DNA of 44,037 bases from an uncultured Porphyromonadaceae bacterium (GTDB lineage Bacteria; Bacteroidota; Bacteroidia; Bacteroidales; Muribaculaceae): positions 1 through 44,037 of the forward strand of contig CALEUL010000004.1 of assembly GCA_937921035.1 (NCBI GenBank), given 5' to 3'. The position numbers were made by a program, and so were the translations under genes. Below, piece by piece: positions 25,378 to 33,848 of this stretch (the stretch's first letter is position 1; each line of letters begins with the position of its first letter). Below the pieces are notes generated by a model, which ran no database searches, had not been told where the DNA came from, and was given only the letters and a program-made list of their open reading frames with translations.

Positions 25378-26577
25378 TCAGGATTGTTTAAAGAGCATGG
25401 GAGCGAATTCTGTCAGGTAGATACGCCAGTTCTTCCAGATGTGGCCTTCGCCGGTCTCGAAGTATTTGTAGGGATATCCCTTGCTGTCGAGGAGCTTGCG
25501 ATAGTCGTTGTTGGCCTGGAAGAGGAAGTCCTTGTTGCCGATGGCGATGTAGTAGAGAGCGGGCTTCTTGGCGAACTGCACGGCAAGCTTGCCCTCGATA
25601 TCGTCGTAGATGGGCGACTGCACCTTCTTGTCGGGCATGATGGCAGCCGAGAACAGGCCTACGTAGTCGAACATGTCGGGGTACTCCTTGGAGATGTGCA
25701 TGGAGTGGAAACCACCCATCGAGAGGCCGGCGATAGCGCGGTTTTTCTTGTTGGCCTTGGTGCGGTAGGTCTTGTCGATGAACTTCACTACTTCGGGGAA
25801 GTTGGTTTCGAAGGAGCCTTCCATAGTCTTGGGCAGCTGGATGGTGGGAGCGGCGAAACCGAGCGACGATTCGCCGGGAGCGGCCTCGAGGGCGGCATTG
25901 CCGTTGGTCATCACAACAATCATAGGCTCGGCCTTGCCCTGGGCGATAAGGTTGTCCAAAATCTGAGCCGTGCGGCCGAGCTCGCTCCATGCGTTCTCGT
26001 CGCCGCCCATGCCGTGGAGAAGGTAGAACACGGGATAGCGCTTGCCGCTGGTCTCGTAGCCGGCGGGGGTGTAGACGGTGAGGCGGCGGTCCATGCCGAG
26101 GCCCTTGCTGTTGTACCATACCTTCGACACTGTTCCGTGGGGAACCTTGTTAACCGCATACAGGTCGGCACGGTCGCCGCCGATAAGGAAGACATTGGTA
26201 ACGGAAGCCACGTCGCGGATCTGATAGACGTTGCTGGGGTCGTTGATTTTGAGACCGTCCACCAGGAAGGTGTAGCTGTACAGTTCGGGGGCGAGGGGTT
26301 CGGGAGTGGTGTATTCCCACACGCCGTCCTTGCCTTCCTTAAGGTCGGCAACGCCGGGGCCGTCGAACTTGCCGAAGGGTGTCTCTATGGCCTGCGTGGG
26401 CAGGAAATCGCCTGTTACCTGAACGGTAACGGCCTTGGGGGCGCGCAGGCGGAAGGTTACTGTGTTGTTGTCGTTGATCTGGGGAGACACAAGCTGCGGA
26501 GCGCCCCAGAGTGCCTGCTGAGCGAATGCAGCGGCTGCTGCAATCATCATCGTAGACAGGATTGTTATTCTTTTCAT
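25378..26577 (-). CDS. CE1-type esterase with N-terminal CBM48-like domain (feruloyl/acetyl xylan esterase-like)
   Basis: A 399-residue secreted protein. A Sec signal (ending AAAAAFA) is followed by an early-set, CBM48-like beta domain (about 25-125, VTFRLRAPKAVTVQVTGDF and YSYTFLVDGLKINDPSN). The alpha/beta-hydrolase domain has YLLHGMGGDENAW near 187-199, nucleophile S286 in AGLSMGGFHS, and the histidine in GEGHIWKNW near the end. This CBM48-CE1 architecture is well represented among bacterial feruloyl esterases acting on arabinoxylan; that substrate is inferred. The gene lies 34 bases after the preceding esterase and 2 bases before GH3 in one operon. Confidence 0.85.
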   Translation of the reverse strand: MKRITILSTMMIAAAAAFAQQALWGAPQLVSPQINDNNTVTFRLRAPKAVTVQVTGDFLPTQAIETPFGKFDGPGVADLKEGKDGVWEYTTPEPLAPELYSYTFLVDGLKINDPSNVYQIRDVASVTNVFLIGGDRADLYAVNKVPHGTVSKVWYNSKGLGMDRRLTVYTPAGYETSGKRYPVFYLLHGMGGDENAWSELGRTAQILDNLIAQGKAEPMIVVMTNGNAALEAAPGESSLGFAAPTIQLPKTMEGSFETNFPEVVKFIDKTYRTKANKKNRAIAGLSMGGFHSMHISKEYPDMFDYVGLFSAAIMPDKKVQSPIYDDIEGKLAVQFAKKPALYYIAIGNKDFLFQANNDYRKLLDSKGYPYKYFETGEGHIWKNWRIYLTEFAPMLFKQS

Positions 26578-26611
26578 TGCTTATATGATTTATTGATTAA
26601 GGTTTACATAA

Positions 26612-27490
26612 TTATTTGCCGAAGTTTCGGCTTACGAAGGGAAGGCAGGTATAGAGGGCGGAATGCCAGTACTCGTTGGTGTGGCCGCCGTCGCGCACGC
26701 GGAATTCCACGGGGATGAAAGCGCGGTGCATTGCCTGCACGAACTCGATGTTGCGGTCGAGCAGGAAATCGTCGTCGCCGCAGTCCACAAACCATTTCAC
26801 GGAACGGAGCTGATTCTTGCGGGCCTCGTCGGCGTCCTGCACGTACTTCACGCAGCAGTTGTCCATCACCGATTTTGTGAGCAGGCTCATCTTGTCGTTC
26901 TTGTCGGCCGTGGGGTTCTCGGAGCCGGCGGGGATGTTCATCAGGGCGCTCATGGCATACACGGCGCAGAACATCTCGGGATGGCGCTGGGCGTAGCTCG
27001 TGCTGCCTCCGCCGCCCATCGACAGGCCGGCGATGGCGCGGTGCTCCTTGTCGGCCTTCACGCGGAACGTTTTCTCGATATGCGGCAGGAACTCTTTATA
27101 GAAGAAGTCCTCGTAGGCCCAGCCGGGCATGTTGAAGTAGCCGTTCCAGTCCTTGTTCACCACGCCGCCGGCGTTGGGCGACACAATAATCATCTCCTGC
27201 GCCTCGCCCGAGGCCACAAGCTGGTCCATAACGTCCTTGCAACGCTGGTCGTTGAACCAACTTGTGTTCACACCGCTCATGCCGTGCAGCAGATAGAGCA
27301 CGGGGTAGGTGCGCGCCGTCTCTTTTTCGTAGCTTGCGGGCAGGTACACGGTGTACTGGCGGTAGGCGTCGAGTATGTCGCTATGAATGCTGTCGGTCAT
27401 AACCTTGCTCTGCGGGCCCCAGGGGAACTGGGCACTTGTGCAGAAAGCCACAGCAAATATAGCCAAAATAGACAATACCTTTTTCATCAT
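26612..27490 (-). CDS. Single-domain CE1-type esterase (PUL2)
   Basis: A 292-residue secreted alpha/beta-hydrolase (signal peptide ending near CTSAQ). It has LLHGMSGVNTSWF at about 67-79, nucleophile S157 in AGLSMGGGGS, an acid in WFVDCGDDDFLL, and the histidine in RDGGHTNEYW. It lacks the CBM48-like domain of its downstream neighbour. The start codon overlaps the end of the upstream esterase gene by 4 bases, so translation is coupled. The family includes acetyl and feruloyl esterases; which acyl group it removes is not evident from the sequence. It probably works in the periplasm on imported oligosaccharides. Confidence 0.85.
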   Translation of the reverse strand: MMKKVLSILAIFAVAFCTSAQFPWGPQSKVMTDSIHSDILDAYRQYTVYLPASYEKETARTYPVLYLLHGMSGVNTSWFNDQRCKDVMDQLVASGEAQEMIIVSPNAGGVVNKDWNGYFNMPGWAYEDFFYKEFLPHIEKTFRVKADKEHRAIAGLSMGGGGSTSYAQRHPEMFCAVYAMSALMNIPAGSENPTADKNDKMSLLTKSVMDNCCVKYVQDADEARKNQLRSVKWFVDCGDDDFLLDRNIEFVQAMHRAFIPVEFRVRDGGHTNEYWHSALYTCLPFVSRNFGK

Positions 27491-29130
27491 TTGAAGCGGG
27501 CGTCGAAAAATTTTATGATTTTAGGCGAACATGCGCTCCAGAAAGGCCAATCGTGGGCGCCGGGGCGCTCGATATATGTGAACGTGGGCAGCAGCGGGGA
27601 GAACTGCATGGCTTCGTTGAGGCCCTTGTTCATTTCGTAGAGGAAGTCCTCGGTGCCGATTTCAACGGTGATGGGCGAGGCGCCGGGGGCCCAAATCATA
27701 TCGAAGATGTTGGGGCAGCCGTCGATTGTGAGTGCGGGCGAGCAGGCATAGATGCCGGAGAACTTGTCGGCGTATTTCAGGCCGTAGTAGAGCGAGCCGT
27801 AGCCACCCATCGACAGGCCGGATATGCCGCGCTTGCCGTTGCCCTTGTACATTGCCTCCACGGCGGGCATGAACTCGTTGATGAAGAACTGTTCGTAGTT
27901 GATGCCCTTGCCCTGATAGTCGTCGATATAGAAGGCGTCGAAGCCGTCGAACGAGCCCTGCGGGCTGATGATAACCATCTCTGTTTCCACGCTTGCGGTG
28001 TGGCAGGCAATGTTGCCGCCGTTTAGCCAGTCATTGTTGTTGCCGGATGCACCGTGCAGCATATAGAGGATAGGGAAGGTCTTCACGCCGTCGAAGCTCT
28101 TGGGAAGCACTACGGAGTATTTCACCTCGCGGCCCAAGGTGGTGCTGTTGAAGGAGAGGTCCTTCATCTCGGTGCCGCTCTTTTCAAGGTAGCTTGCAAA
28201 GCGGATGCCAACGCTTGTTGTGCCGCTGCCGCCGGCAACGGTGATGTAGCTCAGGTCGGAGCCGGTGAAGTTGTAGAGCTTCTCGCCGGTGATGCCGTCC
28301 ACGGCCTCGAACTTGATGTTGCCCTTGGTGATGTACTGCTTCTCGCCTGCGGGGGATATCACGTAGGCACCGCCGGCCATTCCGTAGTCGGGAACGAGCC
28401 AGCCGTTGTCAATCTTCCAGGGCTCCTGGGGTGTGCCGACGATTTCGTAGGTACCCGCAAGCTCGGCAAGGGTGAGGTTTTCCTTGTTCACGGCCTCGAA
28501 GAAGGCGGCGTCGCTGCCGGCGGGGTCGCTGATGGAAAGGGTGTACTTGCTCACGCCGGGGATAACGACAGTCTGCCATGTGCTGTAGTCAGTAACGGTT
28601 ACGGGGTCTACCTTCATGGTAACGATATATCCGCTGGGTTCGGGATCGTCCACGCCGATAACGAATTCGAGGGGACCGCGGTAGTTCACCACATAGCGTC
28701 GGCCGTCGCCGCCGGTAAGGATACCGCTGATATCGTAGTCCTTGCCTACCATATTCACTTCAAGGTCGCCTTCGGTGATGCGGCCATGAGCCTGTTCGCC
28801 GTCCGAGGCGAAGGCATAGAATTCATTCACAACTGGGTCGCCGTCCAACGGACCCGACCAGGGCTTGTACAGGCCGGGCTGCAGCGTCCATTCGCGCGAC
28901 ACAACCTTCACGTTGAAGGTATGGCCGTCGTTGGTATCGAATTCCATGTTCAGGTACTTCAGACCTTTCTTCAGTTTGTCCGTAGGTTTTACCGCTGCCG
29001 TTTCATAATTGTAGCGGTAGATATTCTCGTCGTACTTGCCGCTGAGGTCGTCGATAACGTTATCGCTGCACGACCACATCATGGCCGCGAGGGGCAGCAG
29101 CAACAGTTTGCATATATTTTTCATAGTCAT
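27487..29130 (-). CDS. Surface lipoprotein with N-terminal beta domains and C-terminal CE1-type esterase (PUL2)
   Basis: A 547-residue lipoprotein (lipobox cysteine C21 in AMMWSC). ATG codons at 29130 and 29124 are both possible starts; the first is given. Residues about 30-330 form beta-rich regions with no recognised catalytic motif, including repeated stretches such as YEIVGTPQEPWKIDNGW, and may bind glycan. From about 335 the CE1 domain follows, with YMLHGASGNNNDW, nucleophile S440 in SGLSMGGYGS, and a histidine in PGAHDWPFW. It sits in the position where PULs place a surface glycan-binding or SusE-like protein, directly after SusD (18-base gap), so it may combine binding and de-esterification at the surface. 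It overlaps the next esterase gene by 4 bases. Confidence 0.82.
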   Translation of the reverse strand: MTMKNICKLLLLPLAAMMWSCSDNVIDDLSGKYDENIYRYNYETAAVKPTDKLKKGLKYLNMEFDTNDGHTFNVKVVSREWTLQPGLYKPWSGPLDGDPVVNEFYAFASDGEQAHGRITEGDLEVNMVGKDYDISGILTGGDGRRYVVNYRGPLEFVIGVDDPEPSGYIVTMKVDPVTVTDYSTWQTVVIPGVSKYTLSISDPAGSDAAFFEAVNKENLTLAELAGTYEIVGTPQEPWKIDNGWLVPDYGMAGGAYVISPAGEKQYITKGNIKFEAVDGITGEKLYNFTGSDLSYITVAGGSGTTSVGIRFASYLEKSGTEMKDLSFNSTTLGREVKYSVVLPKSFDGVKTFPILYMLHGASGNNNDWLNGGNIACHTASVETEMVIISPQGSFDGFDAFYIDDYQGKGINYEQFFINEFMPAVEAMYKGNGKRGISGLSMGGYGSLYYGLKYADKFSGIYACSPALTIDGCPNIFDMIWAPGASPITVEIGTEDFLYEMNKGLNEAMQFSPLLPTFTYIERPGAHDWPFWSACSPKIIKFFDARFK

Positions 29131-29148
29131 TATTCTTAAGATTGATTA

Positions 29149-30711
29149 TTACCAGCCTGTGTTCTGCTGCATGTTCTTGTTGAGTTCGAGCTCCTTGCGG
29201 GGTATGGGAAGGAGTTTATGCTTGTCCTTGAAACCGTATGATCCGTTGGTGAAAGCCTTCGGGTCCAGACCCTTGGCCGAGAAGGCGGGAACCACGCTGC
29301 CGCGGTCGCCAAGGCATTTTGCTGCATCGCCCCAGCGGACGAGGTCCATGTAGCGTACGCACTCGAAGCAGAGCTCCAGACGCTTTTCAGCCTTCACGTC
29401 GTCCATTGTAACGTTAGCAAGCTTGGGCAGGCGTGCACGCTCACGGATGAGGTTGACATATTCTGCGGCTCGTGTTCCGCCGGAGAGCAAGTGAGCCTCG
29501 GCGGCGAGGAGCAGCACCTCGGCATAGCGCATAACGCGCAGGTTGGTGTACTGGAGAGCCTGGAAGTAGCTTGCGTCCATCACGCAGTCGGCCTTGAGGG
29601 CGCGGTGTTTCCAGTTGAAGATGCCTTCGTGGCCCACGAGACGCTCGCCGGCGTTGATTGTGAGGCCGTAGTTGGCGTTGAGTTCGTCGTAGGTGCGCAC
29701 AGAGCCTTTCAGACGGTAGCCGTCGGCGCCTTCACGGGCAACAAACGCGTCGTAGAGCGATTTTGTGGGGTTCTCGAAACCGTAGGTGCCGGATGCTATT
29801 TCATCGAGGGAACCGACGTTGAGGAGCGAGGAGCGCCAGCCGATCATTATGAAGGTCATGGTCATCTGTGTCCATGCCTGTTCGGGGTCGTTGCGCTTCT
29901 GCACTTCGAGCATAGCCTCGCTGCAGGCGTTTGCGGCGGCGTGGCCGATAAGGTCGTAGTTGCCCTTGTAGAGTTCGTACTTGCCGGAGTCGATAACCTT
30001 GTCGAGTTCTTTGGCAGCCTCGGCGGCCTTGCCTTCGAAAAGGAGGGTCTTGCCAAGCATGGCCTGAGCCACTTCCTTGGTTACGCGGATTGTGCCGGCT
30101 TCGTCGTTAACGCCGCTTTTGGTGGGCAGCGCGTTGCTTTCGATGGCTTTGCGGAAGTCGGATTCTGTCTGTGCCCAGAGAGCCTCGGGCGTGCTGTTGC
30201 CCTGATGGTATTCGTCGGGCTGGAGAAGGTGGTCGACGACGGGTGCGGTTCCCCAGAGAGCTGCGAGCTGGAAGTGGGCCCAGCCGCGGAAGAAGTATGC
30301 CTCGGCAACGGCCTGCGATTTCACGGGAGTGTCCGGCGTAACTTTTTCGATTATGAGGTTTGCCTTGTAGATGATGCCGTAGAGGCCCTGGTAAACGCCG
30401 GAAATGATGCCGTGATCGGTGTCGAAGGTGTATTCGTTGAGGCGTTCCATGTCGGGGTTGTCGCCGCGCGAGCCGCCGCCCGTCCAGCAGTCATCCGAAA
30501 GCAGGTTGAGGAGGAAGTACCAGTTGAAGTAGTTGCCGCCCCAGCTTGTGTACATGGAGGCGACGGCCTGTTCGGCTTCGTAGTCGGTCTTGTAGAAATC
30601 GTCCTGACCGCCCATATTGCCGTGCTTGGGTATATCGAGGCCGTCCTCGCACGACGAGAAGAGCATGGCCGCACCGGCGATTACCGCCGACAGAATATAT
30701 TTGAGTTTCAT
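29149..30711 (-). CDS. SusD/RagB-family outer-membrane lipoprotein (PUL2)
   Basis: A 520-residue SusD homologue with lipobox cysteine C21 (MLFSSC). Family segments are the helical AVAEAYFFRGWAHFQLAALWG (about 130-150), VMRYAEVLLLAAEAHLLSG in the last third, and the C-terminal HKLLPIPRKELELNKNMQQ ending with NTGW. It starts 11 bases after the SusC stop, so the two form a transporter pair. It differs strongly from the PUL1 SusD, consistent with another substrate. Confidence 0.93.
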   Translation of the reverse strand: MKLKYILSAVIAGAAMLFSSCEDGLDIPKHGNMGGQDDFYKTDYEAEQAVASMYTSWGGNYFNWYFLLNLLSDDCWTGGGSRGDNPDMERLNEYTFDTDHGIISGVYQGLYGIIYKANLIIEKVTPDTPVKSQAVAEAYFFRGWAHFQLAALWGTAPVVDHLLQPDEYHQGNSTPEALWAQTESDFRKAIESNALPTKSGVNDEAGTIRVTKEVAQAMLGKTLLFEGKAAEAAKELDKVIDSGKYELYKGNYDLIGHAAANACSEAMLEVQKRNDPEQAWTQMTMTFIMIGWRSSLLNVGSLDEIASGTYGFENPTKSLYDAFVAREGADGYRLKGSVRTYDELNANYGLTINAGERLVGHEGIFNWKHRALKADCVMDASYFQALQYTNLRVMRYAEVLLLAAEAHLLSGGTRAAEYVNLIRERARLPKLANVTMDDVKAEKRLELCFECVRYMDLVRWGDAAKCLGDRGSVVPAFSAKGLDPKAFTNGSYGFKDKHKLLPIPRKELELNKNMQQNTGW

Positions 30712-30722
30712 GTTGTTTGGTA

Positions 30723-33700
30723 TTAGAATGTGATGTTGAATCCGAGAACTACTTTCTTAGCCGAGGGATATGCGCCCTTGTCGATGCCCATGCCGGAGGT
30801 GGCGTTGACAGCCACTTCTGGGTCGAAGCCCGGATATTTGGTGAAGCAGAAGAAATCGTCGAGCGAAGCGTAGAGGCGCAGGTTGCTTACATAGAATTTG
30901 CGCGTCCACTGCTGCGGAATCACATAGCCGAGCTGAATCTGCTTTATCTTGAAGTAGGAGCCGTCGTAAACGAGGGCGTCGGAGATCTGATACTTGTCCA
31001 TGTTCTCGGCACCTGCGCGGGGCACGGTAGCACCCATGTTGTCGGCAGTCCAGCGGTTGTCGTAGAATACCTCTTTCAGCTTGTTGCACTGGGGGAAGTC
31101 GGCGCGGTTGATGCAGTTGAACACCTTGTTGCCGGCGGCGCCGGTACCGAATACGGTGAGGTCGAGGCCCTTCCAGCCCACATTGAGGGTGATGCCGTAG
31201 GTGAGGTCGGGGATGGCGTCGCCGATGTAGTCGAGGTCGCCGTCGTTAAGTGTGCCGCTGCCGTCGAGGTCCTTGAAGGTGGGGTTGCCATTCTCGTCGA
31301 GGCCGTTGAACTTGTAGCCGCGGAAGTAGTAGACGGGGTAGCCTTTTTCGAAGTATGTGATGGTGGAGGTGTGGAAGTTGGCGCCGGCGATGCGGTTGAT
31401 GGAGGGGTCGAGGTATGTAACCTTGTTTTTGAGGGTTGCCAAGTTCAGAGTGGCGCTGTAGCGGAAATCGCCGGCGAAATCACGCCAGGACAGTTCGAAT
31501 TCCCAGCCTTCGTTCTCCACGTTGCCGGCATTCATGGGCGATGTGGCGCCGCCGATAATGAGCGAGGGAACGGTGCCGTTCACAAGAAGGTCTTTGGTCT
31601 TTTTCTTATACCAGTCCATTGTGAAGCCGAGGCGGTTGCGGAAGAAGCGCATGTCCAGACCGAAGTCGAGCTGCTCGGAGGTTTCCCATTTCAGCTTGTT
31701 GTTGCCCATAGTGGAGGGAGCTGCCGAGGTGATGTAGTTGTTGCCGGGAACAAGGGGATAGATTCCGCCGAGAGCCATGTCGGTGCTGTAGGGGTAACCG
31801 CCGAGTGCTGCGAGCGAACCGTTCTGGCCCCAGCTTGCGCGGATCTTGGCGATATCGATGTGGCGGCGGAGTTCCTGGAAGAAGCTTTCGTTGGAGAGTG
31901 TCCAGCCTGCCGATACGGCGGGGAAGTAGCCCCAGCGGTTTTCGAGAGGCAGCTTGGAAAGGTCAGCGGCGTCGGCACGCAGCGATGCCTGCAGGTGGTA
32001 GCGGTTGTCGTATTCGTAGCTTACGCGGCCGAAGTACGACATCTTCGAGCTCTTGGTCTTTTCGCCGCCCACGCCTTTGGTGGCCGACGAGGAGCCGTAG
32101 TTAAGATACCAGAACAGCGGGTCGTTCTTTTTCAGGGCATCCTCGTTGTTGGCCGACAGGCTGCCCTGGGTGTAGGAGTTGGCGGATTCCTGGTAGCTCA
32201 TACCCACCATAGCGGCGATAGTATTGGCACCGAACTGTTTGAAATAGTTTGCGAAATTTTCCCACTGGTAGTATGTGGTCTGCGAATTCTGTGCATTCAT
32301 TCCCACATAGTCGCCGCTCTGCGTGGCATTGCCATAGAAAGGAAGGTTGACGCCGGAATTATGATTCGCCGACAGGCGATAGCCGAGACGGGAAGTGAAA
32401 GTGAAGCCGTCGAAGGGCTTGAAATCGGCGAAGATGCTGCCGGTTACGTTGAAACCGCCGTTGCGGCTCACACCGTTGTCGCGCATAACGAAAGGATGAT
32501 AATTCTCGGAATTGAGGAATTTGGATACGGCATAGTAGTTGCCGTTCTCGTCGGTGAGGAGGTGCTTGCCGTTCTGCTGTGCCTGAATCATGTGCAGGGG
32601 CAGATTGTCGGGGCTATAGAGGAAGGGGGTGAGGGGGTCGAGCAGCATGGTTGCCGTGATAAGGCTACCGTACTCGTTGTTGGACGATACCGAGCGGCTG
32701 CTGTATTTCTCAATCTGGTTGGTTGTGCCCACCTTGAGCCATGTCTTGATGTTGTACTCGGCGTTGATGGCAGCGGTGAGGCGCTCGTAGAAGTCCTTGC
32801 TTCCGCCCACTACGCCGTCGTTCTTGAGATAGGACAGCGACAGGTAGTAGTTGCCGCGCTCGTTACCGTTTGTGAACGACAGGTTGTGGCGCTGCATGTG
32901 GCCGGTTTCGAAGGCCTCGTCTATCCACGATGTGTTGGTAACGCCGTCCCAGTTCTTGAGGAGATAGTCCTCGGTGAAGGTGTTGCTTTCGGACATGTAC
33001 TGGATGTACTGTTCGGCGTTGAGCATCTTGGGAATGCGGGCGGGGCGCTCGAAGGTGTACTGGAAATCATAAGATATCTTGCCGTTGCCTATACTGCCGC
33101 GCTTGGTGGTGATGAGCACCACGCCGTTGCCTGCCTCGGCACCGTAGATGGCGGCGGAGGCGGCGTCCTTGAGAACTTCCATAGAGGCGATGTCGTTGGG
33201 GTCGATGCCGCTGATATCGCTCAGGCGCACGCCGTCCACAACATACAGAGGATCGGAAGAAACGTTGGAAGAATAGCCGCGCACGCGGATTGTGGGCGAC
33301 GAGCCGGGGGCGCTGGAGGTGTTGATAACCTGCACGCCGGCGGTCTTGCCCTGGAGGGCGCTCTGCGGGTTGGTGATGGTGCGGTTCTGTATGTCGCCTT
33401 CCTTAACCTGCGAGATGGCGCCGGTTACGGAGCTTTTCTTCTGAACGCCGTAGCCCACGACAACAAGGTCGTTCAGGGCCTGGTTGGACTCCTGCATCAC
33501 CACATTCATGTGATTGTCCACGATTTTCTTTTCCTGAGGAGTGTAGCCCACATAGGAGAACACAAGCACGGCGCCTTTTTCGGCCGAGATGGTGTAGTTG
33601 CCGTCTACATCGGTGATGGAACCCGTCTTGGTGCCTTTCACTATTACGCTGACACCGATAAGCGGTTCATCTTGCGAATCCGTTACCTTGCCGGTAACTT

Positions 33701-33797
33701 TGATAGACTGTGCCAGGCCGTACGGCAGGCAAAGCAGCATGAAAAGTGCCGCGAGCGACATCCTTTTCAGCGTTGTTTTACTGATTGAAATTCCCAT
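30723..33797 (-). CDS. SusC/RagA-family TonB-dependent transporter (PUL2)
   Basis: A 1024-residue outer-membrane transporter. The signal peptide (cleaved near LPYGLAQ) is followed by a carboxypeptidase-D regulatory-like domain (VTGKVTDSQDEPLIGVSVIV, about 34-53), a TonB-box-like segment LNDLVVVGYGVQKKSSV, the plug (LYVVDGVRLSDI, VLKDAASAAIYGAEAGNGVV) and the barrel ending with KVVLGFNITF. The plug has GAEAGNGVV where the usual form is GSRGANGVV, a small change in a normally conserved loop. The ATG at 33797 is used; the methionine 12 codons on is an alternative. It lies 51 bases after the carboxylesterase stop, so it may share that gene's transcript. No internal -7 box was found in the gap. 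Confidence 0.94.
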   Translation of the reverse strand: MGISISKTTLKRMSLAALFMLLCLPYGLAQSIKVTGKVTDSQDEPLIGVSVIVKGTKTGSITDVDGNYTISAEKGAVLVFSYVGYTPQEKKIVDNHMNVVMQESNQALNDLVVVGYGVQKKSSVTGAISQVKEGDIQNRTITNPQSALQGKTAGVQVINTSSAPGSSPTIRVRGYSSNVSSDPLYVVDGVRLSDISGIDPNDIASMEVLKDAASAAIYGAEAGNGVVLITTKRGSIGNGKISYDFQYTFERPARIPKMLNAEQYIQYMSESNTFTEDYLLKNWDGVTNTSWIDEAFETGHMQRHNLSFTNGNERGNYYLSLSYLKNDGVVGGSKDFYERLTAAINAEYNIKTWLKVGTTNQIEKYSSRSVSSNNEYGSLITATMLLDPLTPFLYSPDNLPLHMIQAQQNGKHLLTDENGNYYAVSKFLNSENYHPFVMRDNGVSRNGGFNVTGSIFADFKPFDGFTFTSRLGYRLSANHNSGVNLPFYGNATQSGDYVGMNAQNSQTTYYQWENFANYFKQFGANTIAAMVGMSYQESANSYTQGSLSANNEDALKKNDPLFWYLNYGSSSATKGVGGEKTKSSKMSYFGRVSYEYDNRYHLQASLRADAADLSKLPLENRWGYFPAVSAGWTLSNESFFQELRRHIDIAKIRASWGQNGSLAALGGYPYSTDMALGGIYPLVPGNNYITSAAPSTMGNNKLKWETSEQLDFGLDMRFFRNRLGFTMDWYKKKTKDLLVNGTVPSLIIGGATSPMNAGNVENEGWEFELSWRDFAGDFRYSATLNLATLKNKVTYLDPSINRIAGANFHTSTITYFEKGYPVYYFRGYKFNGLDENGNPTFKDLDGSGTLNDGDLDYIGDAIPDLTYGITLNVGWKGLDLTVFGTGAAGNKVFNCINRADFPQCNKLKEVFYDNRWTADNMGATVPRAGAENMDKYQISDALVYDGSYFKIKQIQLGYVIPQQWTRKFYVSNLRLYASLDDFFCFTKYPGFDPEVAVNATSGMGIDKGAYPSAKKVVLGFNITF

Positions 33798-33848
33798 TAG
33801 TAAAAGATTTGGTTTATTAAGTTTTAAGGTGTGTTATGTCTTGATTTT

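Noticed and set aside
30717..33788. A 1023-codon open frame on the plus strand, opposite the PUL2 susC gene
   Set aside because: It is an antisense shadow: the minus-strand frame is an unmistakable SusC with all domains, and the plus-strand translation is low-complexity, rich in V, G, A and E, with no recognisable domain. Similar shadows lie opposite GH30, the esterases and SusD.
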